A DNA stretch of 64,000 nucleotides from an uncultured Acetatifactor sp. (GCA_934436435.1 CAKSAN010000016.1:12692-76691); one strand, 5' to 3'; positions 25,012 to 34,393 are shown, counted from the first letter of the stretch. Numbers and translations are program-made. Notes: generated from the letters alone by a model not told the origin.

Positions 25012-26274
25012 ATGGCACTTAGCAAGAAGCCCACAACGGGCATGAAAGATATCCTGCCGGAGGAGATGCAGATCCGTGATTACGTCATCAGCGTCATCAA
25101 GGATACCTACGGCAAATTTGGTTTTACTTCCATTGAGACTCCCTGTGTGGAAAATATTGCGAACTTAAGCAGCAAGCAGGGCGGCGACAATGAGAAGCTG
25201 ATCTTCAAGATCTTAAAGCGCGGTGAGAAGCTGAATGTGGCAGCCGCGACCACGGAGGAAGAGGTAGTGGACAGCGGTCTGCGTTATGACCTGACTGTGC
25301 CTCTGGTACGTTATTATTCCAACAATGCGGCATCCCTGCCTTCTCCTTTTAAGGCATTGCAGATGGGTAATGTATGGAGAGCGGACAGACCCCAGAGAGG
25401 AAGATATCGTCAGTTTATGCAGTGCGATATTGATATTCTGGGAGAGCCTTCGAATCTGGCGGAGATCGAACTGATCCTGGCGACCACCACCACACTGGGA
25501 AAACTGGGATTCAAAAATTTCCAGATCCGTATCAATGAGCGCCGGATTCTGAAAGCAATGGCTGCTTACAGCGGATTCCCCGAGGAGTCCTATGACAGCG
25601 TATTCATTACGCTGGACAAGATGGACAAGATCGGTCTGGAAGGTGTGGAGGCAGAGCTTCTGGAGAACGGTTTTGACAAGGCCTGTGTAGACAAGTATCT
25701 GGAACTGTTCAAGGGACTGGAAAGTGCTGAGGACGGTGTGGCTTATCTGGCAGATACGCTGGAAGGATTTTTGGAGCCGGAGATCGCCCAGAGCCTCAGA
25801 GAGATCATGGACAGTGTCAGAGCGACCAAGGCTTCCGATTTTGAGATCGTGTTCGATGCCACTCTGGTAAGAGGCATGTCCTATTACACCGGAACCATTT
25901 TCGAGATCGCCATGCCGGAATTCGGCGGCAGCTGCGGTGGCGGTGGCCGTTACGACAAGATGGTAGGCAAGTTTACCGGCAATGATGTGCCCGCCTGCGG
26001 ATTCTCCATCGGCTTCGAGCGTATCATCATGCTGCTCATGGAGAGAGGCTTCCAGGTGCCCACGAGACCGAAGCAGGTAGCATACCTGATCGAAAAGGGT
26101 GTCAGCGGCGAAAGACTGTGTGAAGTGATTGCACAGGCACAGGAAGCCCGGAAAGACGGTACCCAGGTGCTGGTAGCCCGCATGAACAAGAACAAGAAGT
26201 TCCAGAAGGAACAGCTGAATAAGGAAGGCTACGAAGAATTCGTGGAATTCTATAAGGAAGAATTAAAGAGATAA
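25012..26274 (+). CDS. hisS: Histidyl-tRNA synthetase
   Basis: The 420-residue class II enzyme charges tRNA-His with histidine. Motif 2 is GNVWRADRPQRGRYRQF (119-135); the histidine-binding block LVRGMSYYTGTIFE, the glycine-rich GGSCGGGGRYDKMVG and motif 3 PACGFSIGFERI follow. A C-terminal anticodon-binding domain closes the protein. The segment after motif 1 (LSSKQGGDNEKLIFKILKRGEKL) resembles the archaeal/Bacteroidetes-like type more than the common E. coli type. It is the first gene of a hisS-aspS pair with 27 bases between, an arrangement common in Firmicutes. Confidence 0.95.
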   Translation: MALSKKPTTGMKDILPEEMQIRDYVISVIKDTYGKFGFTSIETPCVENIANLSSKQGGDNEKLIFKILKRGEKLNVAAATTEEEVVDSGLRYDLTVPLVRYYSNNAASLPSPFKALQMGNVWRADRPQRGRYRQFMQCDIDILGEPSNLAEIELILATTTTLGKLGFKNFQIRINERRILKAMAAYSGFPEESYDSVFITLDKMDKIGLEGVEAELLENGFDKACVDKYLELFKGLESAEDGVAYLADTLEGFLEPEIAQSLREIMDSVRATKASDFEIVFDATLVRGMSYYTGTIFEIAMPEFGGSCGGGGRYDKMVGKFTGNDVPACGFSIGFERIIMLLMERGFQVPTRPKQVAYLIEKGVSGERLCEVIAQAQEARKDGTQVLVARMNKNKKFQKEQLNKEGYEEFVEFYKEELKR

Positions 26275-26301
26275 AAAGCAACAGACGAAGGAGCAAAAGC
26301 A

Positions 26302-28065
26302 ATGATTCAGTCCAGAACCCATAATTGTAATGAACTTCGGATCGGCAACGTCGGTGAGAGAGTCACACTGGTCGGCTGGTTCGAGAACATGAGAAAAGTC
26401 AGCAAGAATCTCGGATTTGTCATTCTGCGTGATTTCTACGGAACCACTCAGCTGGTAGTAGAGACCGAAGAAATGATGAACGTGATGGATGGCATCAACA
26501 AGGAATCCACCATTTCCGTGGAAGGTGTGGTAAGAGAGCGTTCCAGCAAGAATGCCAACCTGCCTACCGGTGAGATCGAAGTAGTGCCCGACAAGATCGA
26601 TATTTTAGGCAAGTGTATCTACAATGCACTTCCTTTTGAGATCAATCAGTCCAAGGATGCAGACGAGAATGCCCGTCTGAAATACCGTTATCTGGATCTG
26701 AGAAATCCGAACATGAAGAAGAACATCGTGATGAGAAGCCAGATCGTGGCAGAGCTGCGCCAGAGAATGTATGCTCTGAACTTCATGGAGATCACCACCC
26801 CCATCCTGACCTGTTCTTCCCCGGAAGGTGCAAGAGATTATCTGGTTCCCGCCAGAAATCATCCCGGCAAGTTCTACGCTCTGCCCCAGGCACCCCAGCA
26901 GTTCAAACAGATCCTGATGGCTTCCGGTTTTGACCGTTATTTCCAGATTGCTCCCTGCTTCCGTGATGAGGATGCGAGAGCAGACCGTTCTCCCGGAGAG
27001 TTCTATCAGCTGGATATGGAGATGGCATTCGCTTCTCAGGAAGATGTATTCTCCATCGTAGAGCAGGTACTTCCTCCCGTATTTGAAAAGTACGGTATTT
27101 ATAAAGAAGCTTCCAAAGCGCCCTTTGTACGGATCCCTTATCTGGAGGCCATGGACAAGTACGGTTCCGACAAGCCGGATCTGCGTATCGATCTGGTACT
27201 GACCGATGCCACCGAAGTAATGCAGGGCTGCGGATTTGCTGCTTTTGAGGGTCAGACCGTAAAGGCGATCGTGGTAGACGGTTTCACGGCTACCCGTAAG
27301 CAGATCGACGCTATCTGCGCAGAGGTAGAGGTACAGACCGCGCGCAAAGGCTTCTGGTTCCGTGTGGATGAGAACGGAGAGTTCGTAGGCGGTATCTCCA
27401 AGTTCTTACAGGACCGCAAGGAAGAAGTCATCAAGGCTCTTGGCCTTAAGAACGGTGACTTTGTAGGTCTTGCCGCAGGCAAGAAGCTGGAAGCACAGAA
27501 GACAGCCGGTGTATACAGAAAGCTGTTGGGTGCAGCCAGCGAGAAACATATGAAGAAGGATTGCTATGAGTTCTGCTGGATCGTGGATTTCCCGATGTAT
27601 GAGATCGGCGAGGAGTCCGGAGAACTGGAATTCTGTCATAACCCGTTCTCCATGCCTCAGGGTGGCATGGATGCGCTGAACAATCAGGACCCTCTGGAGA
27701 TTCTGGCATACCAGTACGATCTGGTCTGCAACGGCGTAGAGCTGTCCTCCGGTGCGGTGAGAAACCATGATCCGGAGATCATGATCAAGGCATTCGAACT
27801 GGTGGGATTAGGCGAAGCTGATGTGAAGGCAAAGTTCCCTGCCATGTACAATGCATTCTGCTACGGAGCACCCCCTCATGCAGGAATCGCTCCCGGCGTA
27901 GACCGTATGATCATGCTGATCTGTGGTGAGGAAAGCATCCGTGAGATCATTCCTTTCCCCATGAACAAGAACGCCATGGATATTATGATGGGAGCACCGG
28001 GTACGGTAGAACAGAAGCAGCTGGATGAACTGCATCTGGCCATCACCGCAAAGCCGGAAGAATAA
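26302..28065 (+). CDS. aspS: Aspartyl-tRNA synthetase
   Basis: The 587-residue bacterial-type enzyme attaches aspartate to tRNA-Asp. It has an N-terminal OB-fold anticodon domain (about 1-105), the class II core with motif 2 CFRDEDARADRSPGEFYQLD, a GAD insertion domain (about 290-420) that marks the bacterial form, and motif 3 GIAPGVDRMIM near the end. A ribosome site (GAAGGAGC) precedes the ATG at 26302. It is co-transcribed with hisS and ends at a hairpin terminator. Confidence 0.96.
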   Translation: MIQSRTHNCNELRIGNVGERVTLVGWFENMRKVSKNLGFVILRDFYGTTQLVVETEEMMNVMDGINKESTISVEGVVRERSSKNANLPTGEIEVVPDKIDILGKCIYNALPFEINQSKDADENARLKYRYLDLRNPNMKKNIVMRSQIVAELRQRMYALNFMEITTPILTCSSPEGARDYLVPARNHPGKFYALPQAPQQFKQILMASGFDRYFQIAPCFRDEDARADRSPGEFYQLDMEMAFASQEDVFSIVEQVLPPVFEKYGIYKEASKAPFVRIPYLEAMDKYGSDKPDLRIDLVLTDATEVMQGCGFAAFEGQTVKAIVVDGFTATRKQIDAICAEVEVQTARKGFWFRVDENGEFVGGISKFLQDRKEEVIKALGLKNGDFVGLAAGKKLEAQKTAGVYRKLLGAASEKHMKKDCYEFCWIVDFPMYEIGEESGELEFCHNPFSMPQGGMDALNNQDPLEILAYQYDLVCNGVELSSGAVRNHDPEIMIKAFELVGLGEADVKAKFPAMYNAFCYGAPPHAGIAPGVDRMIMLICGEESIREIIPFPMNKNAMDIMMGAPGTVEQKQLDELHLAITAKPEE

Positions 28066-28070
28066 TAATA

Positions 28071-28110
28071 AGGCTGTCACATGAAATGATTTCCATGTGG
28101 CAGCCTTTAT
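28071..28110 (+). terminator. Terminator after aspS
   Basis: AGGCTGTCACATG (28071-28083) pairs with CATGTGGCAGCCT (28094-28106) with one G-T pair; only a short T run follows, so efficiency may be partial. Confidence 0.6.
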
Positions 28111-28145
28111 GTTGGATGGGTATGGCGATTCGTCAGGAGAAGAAC

Positions 28146-28856
28146 ATGGCAGTAGGGATTTATGTATTGCATCTGCACCCCGGAGAGGAAGAGGCAAGAC
28201 GGAGCTTCTTACGGACAGCGGCAGAATGCGTGGATCCGGTGCGTCGTAAAAAGGCACAGCGGCTGAAAGGCGCCGGAGCAAAAGCAGCCAGTCTCGGTGC
28301 GGGAATGCTGCTGCAGAAGATGGCACGGGATCTGTTGGACGAAACGGAGAATAAAGAAATCCTTTTTTTAGAGGAGGATGAGCTGCGGGAAACGTTGCAG
28401 GAGCGGATGCGTCTGGACAAGACGGGGCCACTGTTCTTTTCCTATGAATACGGGGATCTGGGGAAGCCACAGATCGTGAACTTTCCGAAAAAATTCAATC
28501 TGTCTCATTCCGGAGATTATGTGATCTGCGCGGTGGGAGACGGAGAAGTGGGCGCGGATATCCAGAAATGGGTTCCCTACAAAGAACGGACGGCGGAACG
28601 CTTTTTTGCCGGAGAAGAATGGAAACTGCTGCGAGAGACGGAGGAGTCGGAACGCACGGAGCTGTTTTACCGGCTCTGGAGCAGAAAGGAAGCCTACGGC
28701 AAATACACCGGTCAGGGGATCGGCAGTGCTGTGGGAGAAGACTTTTCCGACGAGAGAAAATGGCAGGAAAAGCAGATCTGTTTCCGGGAATGGATTCTGG
28801 CGGACAGTTATTCCCTTGCGGTCTGTTACGGATCACAGGAAGTGAGGATTTTATGA
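28146..28856 (+). CDS. Sfp-type 4'-phosphopantetheinyl transferase
   Basis: The 236-residue enzyme moves the phosphopantetheine arm of coenzyme A onto carrier proteins. Family marks are NLSHSGDYVICAVGDGEVGADIQ (about 118-140, with the metal-binding Asp in the GADI motif) and LWSRKEAYGKYTGQG (about 178-192, the WSxKEA motif). It is of the larger Sfp type, which serves NRPS/PKS or other secondary carriers, but no carrier gene is in this window. ATG 28146 follows CAGGAG. The stop overlaps the start of the ABC exporter (ATGA), so it is translationally coupled to an export pump, which hints at a secondary product. Confidence 0.85.
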   Translation: MAVGIYVLHLHPGEEEARRSFLRTAAECVDPVRRKKAQRLKGAGAKAASLGAGMLLQKMARDLLDETENKEILFLEEDELRETLQERMRLDKTGPLFFSYEYGDLGKPQIVNFPKKFNLSHSGDYVICAVGDGEVGADIQKWVPYKERTAERFFAGEEWKLLRETEESERTELFYRLWSRKEAYGKYTGQGIGSAVGEDFSDERKWQEKQICFREWILADSYSLAVCYGSQEVRIL

Positions 28857-30607
28857 AACGATTAATGATGTATCTGAAGGATTATAAGAAGGAGTCCATA
28901 CTGGCACCGCTGTTCAAACTGCTGGAAGCTTTTTTTGAACTGATGGTTCCCCTGGTAATGGCGAATATCATTGACTATGGTATTTCCAACCGGAACATGG
29001 GCTATATCGGAAAAATGGGTCTGGTACTGCTGCTTTTGGGAGTAGTGGGACTGGCTTCCTCCATTACCGCACAGTTTTTCGCAGCCAAGGCTGCGGTGGG
29101 AGTATCCACCAAACTGCGTCAGGCGTTGTTTGACCATATCGAGGATCTGAGCTTTACGGATATTGATAAGGCGGGAACCTCCACCATGATCACCCGCATG
29201 ACCAGTGATGTGAACCAAGTGCAGTCCGGTGTCAACATGACCTTACGTCTGTTCCTGCGTTCCCCGATCATTGTATTCGGTGCCATGATCATGGCATTCA
29301 CCATTGATGTGAAATGTGCGTTGATCTTCGTGGTGGCCATTCCTTTATTGTCCGTCGTGGTATTCGGTATTATTTTATCCACGATTCCCATGTACAAAAA
29401 GGTGCAGTCCAAACTGGATCAGGTGCTGGGCATTACCAGAGAGAATCTGACCGGTGTCCGCGTCATCCGTGCATTCCATCAGGAAGCAAAGGAAGAAGAG
29501 CGTTTCCGGGAGAACAATGAAGCACTGTCTGCCATGCAGATCTTCGTAGGTAAGATCAGTGCCTGCATGAACCCCGTGACCTATGTCATCGTAAACGGTG
29601 CCATCATTGCTCTGATCTATACCGGTGCCGTACAGGTCAATATCGGTAACTTAAGTCAGGGTGAAGTTGTGGCGATCATCAACTATATGAACCAGATTCT
29701 GGTAGAGCTGGTGAAGCTGGCAAACCTGATCGTGACCATGACCAAGGCACTGGCCTGTGCAGACCGTGTGGCTTCCGTATTTGAGATCGGAGCGGATGCT
29801 GCTTACGCAGAGAAGAGCATGCAGGATCAGAAGCTGGCAGATCAGGTAGACAGAAAGGCACCTTTCCTGAACTTCCGGCATGTCTCCCTGACCTATCAGG
29901 GAGCCGGTGCACCTACCTTACAGGATATGAACTTTACCGTGAACCGCGGCGATACCGTGGGCATCATCGGAGGTACCGGTTCCGGTAAGACCTCTCTCGT
30001 GAACCTGATCCCCGGATTTTATCCGGCAACGGAAGGTGAGATCCTGCTGGAAGGCAGAGATATTAAAACTATGAGTGATGAGGAACTGCGGGGTCGTATC
30101 GGCGTCGTACCTCAGAAGGCGGTTCTGTTCAAGGGAACGATCCGCAGTAACCTCCAGTGGGGCAAACCGGACGCTACGGAAGAGGAGATGTGGAAGGCTC
30201 TGGAGCTTGCGCAGGCGGCAGAGGTCGTAGAGGGCAAGGACGGCAAGCTGGATGCGGCTGTGGCACAGAACGGTAAGAACTTCTCCGGAGGACAGAGACA
30301 GCGTCTGACCATTGCAAGAGCCTTAGTCAGAAAGCCCGAGATCCTGATCCTGGATGACAGCGCTTCCGCACTGGATTATGCTACCGACGCAAAGCTGCGT
30401 GCAGCACTGCGGACGCTGGAAGACAAGACCACGACCTTTATCGTATCCCAGCGTGCTTCCACCATCCGCCATGCGGACAAGATCATCGTGCTGGATGACG
30501 GTGAGATCGCAGGCATGGGAACCCATGAGGAATTATTGAAGGATTGCACTGTATATCAGGAGATCTATTATTCCCAGTATCCGGAACAGAGAGGAGGTGT
30601 TCAGTAA
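28853..30607 (+). CDS. ABC exporter half, degenerate-site subunit
   Basis: The 584-residue protein has six membrane helices (about 1-320) and a nucleotide-binding domain with Walker A GGTGSGKTS and signature FSGGQRQRLTIARAL. Its own Walker B ends in LILDDSASALD, with Asp in place of the catalytic Glu, and the switch motif is VSQRAST with Gln in place of His. These changes are the mark of the non-hydrolysing site of heterodimeric exporters such as TM287/288 or LmrCD. ATG 28853 overlaps the upstream stop; the next gene begins at the last base (TAATG). The substrate (drug, lipid or peptide) is unknown. Confidence 0.9.
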   Translation: MKRLMMYLKDYKKESILAPLFKLLEAFFELMVPLVMANIIDYGISNRNMGYIGKMGLVLLLLGVVGLASSITAQFFAAKAAVGVSTKLRQALFDHIEDLSFTDIDKAGTSTMITRMTSDVNQVQSGVNMTLRLFLRSPIIVFGAMIMAFTIDVKCALIFVVAIPLLSVVVFGIILSTIPMYKKVQSKLDQVLGITRENLTGVRVIRAFHQEAKEEERFRENNEALSAMQIFVGKISACMNPVTYVIVNGAIIALIYTGAVQVNIGNLSQGEVVAIINYMNQILVELVKLANLIVTMTKALACADRVASVFEIGADAAYAEKSMQDQKLADQVDRKAPFLNFRHVSLTYQGAGAPTLQDMNFTVNRGDTVGIIGGTGSGKTSLVNLIPGFYPATEGEILLEGRDIKTMSDEELRGRIGVVPQKAVLFKGTIRSNLQWGKPDATEEEMWKALELAQAAEVVEGKDGKLDAAVAQNGKNFSGGQRQRLTIARALVRKPEILILDDSASALDYATDAKLRAALRTLEDKTTTFIVSQRASTIRHADKIIVLDDGEIAGMGTHEELLKDCTVYQEIYYSQYPEQRGGVQ

Positions 30608-32352
30608 TGCAGAAGCCAAATAACAAAGAGACCATGAAGCGGGTACTGAAATATATCCGCAAATATACACCGGCACTGGTACTTTCTCTGGTGCTGGCAG
30701 CGGTGACCGTATTACTGACCTTATATATCCCGATCCTCACCGGTAATGCGGTGGATCTGATCATCGGCAAGGGGCAGGTGGATATGCCCGGCATCTTTGC
30801 CATTATGAAAAAAATCGCCATCGTCATGATCATTACGGCGGTGGGCCAGTGGGTCATGAATACCTGCAACAACTATATTACCTATCATGTGATCCGCGAC
30901 ATCCGTACGGATGCTTTTGCAAAGCTGGAGATCCTGCCCTTAAAATATCTGGATGCCCACGCTTACGGTGACATTGTCAGCCGTGTCATTGCGGATGTAG
31001 ATACTTTCGCAGACGGTCTGCTGATGGGATTCACCCAGCTGTTCACCGGTGTACTGACGATCCTGTGCACACTGGGATTCATGCTGGTGACCAATGTGCC
31101 CATCGCACTGGTGGTAGTATGTATCACACCGGTATCTTTCCTGGTGGCAAAATTCATCGCCACCAAGACCTACTCCATGTTCAAGGAGCAGTCCGAGACC
31201 AGAGGGGAGCAGACTTCCCTCATTGAGGAAATGATCGACAACCAGAAGATCGTAAATACTTTCTCCAGAGGAGAAGCGGTAAAGAGCCAGTTCGGAGAGA
31301 TCAACGGCAGATTGCAGAAATGCTCTCTGAAAGCCATCTTTTTCTCCTCCATTACGAACCCGGCAACCCGTTTCGTCAACAGCCTGGTATATGCCGGTGT
31401 TGGCGTATTCGGTGCATTCGTAGCTATCAAGGGCGGCATCAGCGTAGGCCGTCTGTCCTGCTTCTTAAGCTATGCGAACCAGTATACCAAGCCCTTCAAC
31501 GAGATCTCCGGCGTGGTAACCGAGTTACAGAATGCATTTGTCTGTGCCGGACGTATCTTTGAACTGATCGACGAGGAGCCTCAGGTGCCCGATGCGAAGG
31601 ATGCGAGAGTGTTGGAAGATGCCAATGGCAATGTGGATCTTGAGAATGTATACTTCCAGTATGTACCTGAGAAGAAGCTGATCCAGAACTTCAACCTGAA
31701 AGTCACCCCCGGTCAGAGAGTGGCGATCGTAGGCCCTACCGGATGCGGTAAGACCACCGTGATCAATCTGCTGATGCGCTTCTATGATGTGAATTCCGGC
31801 TCCATTCAGGTAGACGGCACCGACATCCGTGACATCACCAGAGGAAGTCTCCGTACCAATTACGGTATGGTATTGCAGGAGACCTGGCTGCGGTCCGGTA
31901 CCATCCGCGACAACATCTGCATGGGCAAACCGGACGCCACCGAGGAAGAGATCATTGCAGCAGCCAAGGCATCCCATGCCCACAGCTTTATCAAGCGTCT
32001 GCCCCAAGGGTATGACACCGTGATCACCGAAGACGGCGGCAGCCTGTCCCAGGGACAGAAACAGCTCCTGTGTATCACCAGAGTTATGCTGTGCCTGCCT
32101 CCCATGCTGATCCTCGATGAAGCAACCTCCTCCATCGACACCCGTACCGAGATCAAGATCCAGAACGCATTCGCCAAAATGATGGAAGGCCGAACCAGCT
32201 TCATAGTAGCCCACCGCCTCTCCACCATCCAGAGCGCCGATGTCATTCTGGTAATGAAAGACGGAAACATTATAGAACAGGGCAACCACGAGACCCTGCT
32301 GGCTAAGGGAGGATTCTACGCAAATTTATACAATAGTCAGTTTGCCGTGTAA
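30607..32352 (+). CDS. ABC exporter half, catalytic subunit
   Basis: The 581-residue partner has six membrane helices and an ATPase domain with canonical Walker A GPTGCGKTT, Walker B LILDEATSSID (catalytic Glu present) and switch His in VAHRLST. Its signature is altered to LSQGQKQL (Gln for the first Gly), which fits pairing with the degenerate Walker B of the upstream subunit. ATG 30607 follows AGGAGG and overlaps the upstream stop by one base, so the two halves are made in equal amount. It closes the PPTase-exporter operon and ends at a strong terminator. Confidence 0.9.
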   Translation: MQKPNNKETMKRVLKYIRKYTPALVLSLVLAAVTVLLTLYIPILTGNAVDLIIGKGQVDMPGIFAIMKKIAIVMIITAVGQWVMNTCNNYITYHVIRDIRTDAFAKLEILPLKYLDAHAYGDIVSRVIADVDTFADGLLMGFTQLFTGVLTILCTLGFMLVTNVPIALVVVCITPVSFLVAKFIATKTYSMFKEQSETRGEQTSLIEEMIDNQKIVNTFSRGEAVKSQFGEINGRLQKCSLKAIFFSSITNPATRFVNSLVYAGVGVFGAFVAIKGGISVGRLSCFLSYANQYTKPFNEISGVVTELQNAFVCAGRIFELIDEEPQVPDAKDARVLEDANGNVDLENVYFQYVPEKKLIQNFNLKVTPGQRVAIVGPTGCGKTTVINLLMRFYDVNSGSIQVDGTDIRDITRGSLRTNYGMVLQETWLRSGTIRDNICMGKPDATEEEIIAAAKASHAHSFIKRLPQGYDTVITEDGGSLSQGQKQLLCITRVMLCLPPMLILDEATSSIDTRTEIKIQNAFAKMMEGRTSFIVAHRLSTIQSADVILVMKDGNIIEQGNHETLLAKGGFYANLYNSQFAV

Positions 32353-32372
32353 CGAGCCATGCAAAGGCAAGG

Positions 32373-32417
32373 AAAGAACCGGTTTGGCAGCTTGCTGACC
32401 AAACCGGTTCTTTTTTT
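32373..32417 (+). terminator. Strong Rho-independent terminator
   Basis: AAAGAACCGGTTTGG (32373-32387) pairs perfectly with CCAAACCGGTTCTTT (32399-32413) and a T-tract follows; flanking AAAGGCAA/TTGCCTTT can extend the stem. Confidence 0.9.
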
Positions 32418-32439
32418 GCCTTTATACGGCGACAGCCGT

Positions 32440-32474
32440 CACCCACCGAAAGCCCTTTGGGCTTTTGGTGGGTG
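32440..32474. repeat. Isolated strong hairpin
   Basis: CACCCACCGAAAGCCC (32440-32455) pairs with GGGCTTTTGGTGGGTG (32459-32474) across a 3-base loop. No T-tract follows. A smaller ACGGC-GACA-GCCGT stem lies just before it. Role unknown; it belongs to the palindrome-rich intergenic style of this genome. Confidence 0.5.
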
Positions 32475-32591
32475 GAGCATGGCGGGATGCGCAGAAAAGA
32501 CAGACAATATATAGAAATATGTCGAAAAATGTAAAAATATGCCAATCAAATAGAAATATTGAAAATAAACAAAAATATTTTAAGAAATGTG

Positions 32592-32620
32592 TTGACAAAT
32601 GCATATCCCTGTAGTATATT
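32592..32620 (+). promoter_or_regulatory. Strong promoter with no gene behind it
   Basis: TTGACA (32592-32597), 17 bases, TATATT (32615-32620). The next credible start codon is 450 bases downstream, and the -10 of that gene lies separately at 33039-33044. Confidence 0.7.
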
Positions 32621-32626
32621 AAACTT

Positions 32627-32996
32627 AACAAAAGAGAAACGGAACAACCCAACAAAAGAAGGTTGGGAGAGAAGTACAAAAGAATCTATAGAAAGAGAGG
32701 TACAGTCCACCTAACAATTAAAGTCCTACCACAATCTTCCATGATGTACAACTGAATAGAAATACCAAAGAGAAACAATTCATATAGAGAATATCAAGTA
32801 CACAGAAGAAAAAGTAATGAACAACAGAAGATAAAAATTATCTCACATTACAGTACATACGTACAAAAGAAAAGTGGAAAGAGAACAAAAGACAAAATGG
32901 AAGATAAAGCAAACAAAAGAAAGAGAGGACAGGCCATTGGAGCTTGCAGTCTGAGAGGGCGTGCTGATTGAAGTAATGATCGGTACGCTCTCTTAA
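32627..32996 (+). ncRNA. Candidate long A-rich noncoding RNA
   Basis: From the expected start of the 32592 promoter to a hairpin at 32953-32993 there are about 370 bases without an open frame. The strand is very rich in A (many AAAGA, ACAAAAG runs) and poor in T, unlike both coding DNA and ordinary spacers here. A CCCAAC/GTTGGG hairpin (32648-32667) lies near the 5' end, and the closing stem AGAGGGCGTGCTGAT / ATGATCGGTACGCTCTCT lies at the 3' end. I cannot match it to tmRNA, RNase P, 6S, SRP or a named large RNA. An alternative is a long 5' leader of the GH3-family gene. Confidence 0.45.
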
Positions 32997-33076
32997 TAGT
33001 TGTACAATTTTCCAGTGGAAAAAACTGCCGATATCGTGTATAATAGGTAGGTAATACAGACAGAGGAGTTATGAAA

Positions 33077-34393
33077 ATGGATACTAACGAACAGAATCGG
33101 CAGGAGAAAAGAGAACTCAGGCGAAAAAGAAGACAGCGGAATCAGATCATTGCCTATACGGCCGTGGGAATTATGATTCTGGTGCTGGCAGTGGGAATTG
33201 CATTTGCCGTAAGCAAGATCACCGGCATGAGCCGCAGTCAGGAAGAACAACAGAACAAGGTGGACGAGATCCTTTCGGACGAGGAGACCATTCAGGCACC
33301 GACGGAGACCACGGAGACGGTAGAAGAACTGACGGCTGAACAGAAGCTGGATACCATTATCAACGAGGCGATCATACAGAATATGCCGCTGGAAGATAAG
33401 GTGGCGGGATTGTTCATTACAACGCCGGAATCCATTACCGGTGTGTCTGCGGCAGTACAGGCGGGAGACGGCACCAAGGATGCTTTATCCAAATATCCCG
33501 TAGGCGGTATCGTATATGCCTCCAGGAATATCAAATCCGCAGATCAGTTGAAACAGATGATTGATAATACAAAATTATACACCAGCTACCCCTTATTCAT
33601 TGCCATTGAAGGAGAGGGAGGCGGTACGGATGCGGTAGCAGCGGCAGGGCTGGGAACCAAAGCAGATACCCCGCAGAATATCGGAGCATCCGGAGATACC
33701 AATAATGCATACATAGCGGGAACCACCGTGGGAACTTATCTGGCAGAGTTGGGATTTAACCTGGATTTTGCACCTTCCGCAGATCTTGGCATTGTAGACG
33801 GGAATGCGGCAGGCAGCAGCTCTTACGGAGCGGCAGCGGATACCGTTGCCTCCTTTGCGGCCTATATGCAGGCCGGATTACAGGAGCAGAAGGTGACGGC
33901 CTGTATCGGTCAGTTTCCCGGCATCGGCAGTACCACCCAGAGCACGAAGGACGGCATGGCAAGCACCGACAGAAGTGCAGAGGATTTCAGAGCCAATGAA
34001 TTCGTGGCTTTCCAGTCCTGCATTGACAATGGCATGACCAAGATGATCCGTGTCAGCGATATGTCGGCACCGTCCCTGACCGGAGATAATACTCCCTGTA
34101 CCCTGTCAAGTGCAGTGGTAACGGATATTTTAAGAAATGAACTGAACTTCCGCGGTGTGATCGTGTCCGGAGCCATGAATCAGGCGGCGATCACCAATTA
34201 CTACGGAGCCGATGAAGCCGCGGTAATGGCTCTTCGAGCAGGCTGTGATATGATCTACGCCCCGGAGAATTTTGAAACCGCGTATAACGGAGTTCTGGAA
34301 GCCGTACAGAACGGCACCATCTCAGAGGAACGCATCAACGATTCCCTGCGGAGAATCTATCGGATCAAATATGCGGATAAACTGGAACAGTAA
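33077..34393 (+). CDS. GH3/NagZ-like membrane-anchored protein, catalytic residues lost
   Basis: The 438-residue protein has a short basic cytoplasmic tail, one membrane helix (about 24-47), a Glu/Thr-rich spacer and a GH3 N-terminal (beta-N-acetylhexosaminidase-like) barrel. The fold is recognisable (YPVGGIVYASRNI, LFIAIEGEGGG, ELGFNLDFAPSADL, LNFRGVIVS). The active-site signature KHFPGHGDT is replaced by IGQFPGIGST, and the nucleophile Asp of the usual SD or TD motif is Gly (VSGAMN, about residue 365). It is therefore likely a pseudoenzyme that binds rather than cuts muropeptides or glycans. GAGGAG with 8-base spacing favours ATG 33077 over 33071. TATAAT at 33039-33044 is its probable -10. 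Confidence 0.8.
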   Translation: MDTNEQNRQEKRELRRKRRQRNQIIAYTAVGIMILVLAVGIAFAVSKITGMSRSQEEQQNKVDEILSDEETIQAPTETTETVEELTAEQKLDTIINEAIIQNMPLEDKVAGLFITTPESITGVSAAVQAGDGTKDALSKYPVGGIVYASRNIKSADQLKQMIDNTKLYTSYPLFIAIEGEGGGTDAVAAAGLGTKADTPQNIGASGDTNNAYIAGTTVGTYLAELGFNLDFAPSADLGIVDGNAAGSSSYGAAADTVASFAAYMQAGLQEQKVTACIGQFPGIGSTTQSTKDGMASTDRSAEDFRANEFVAFQSCIDNGMTKMIRVSDMSAPSLTGDNTPCTLSSAVVTDILRNELNFRGVIVSGAMNQAAITNYYGADEAAVMALRAGCDMIYAPENFETAYNGVLEAVQNGTISEERINDSLRRIYRIKYADKLEQ

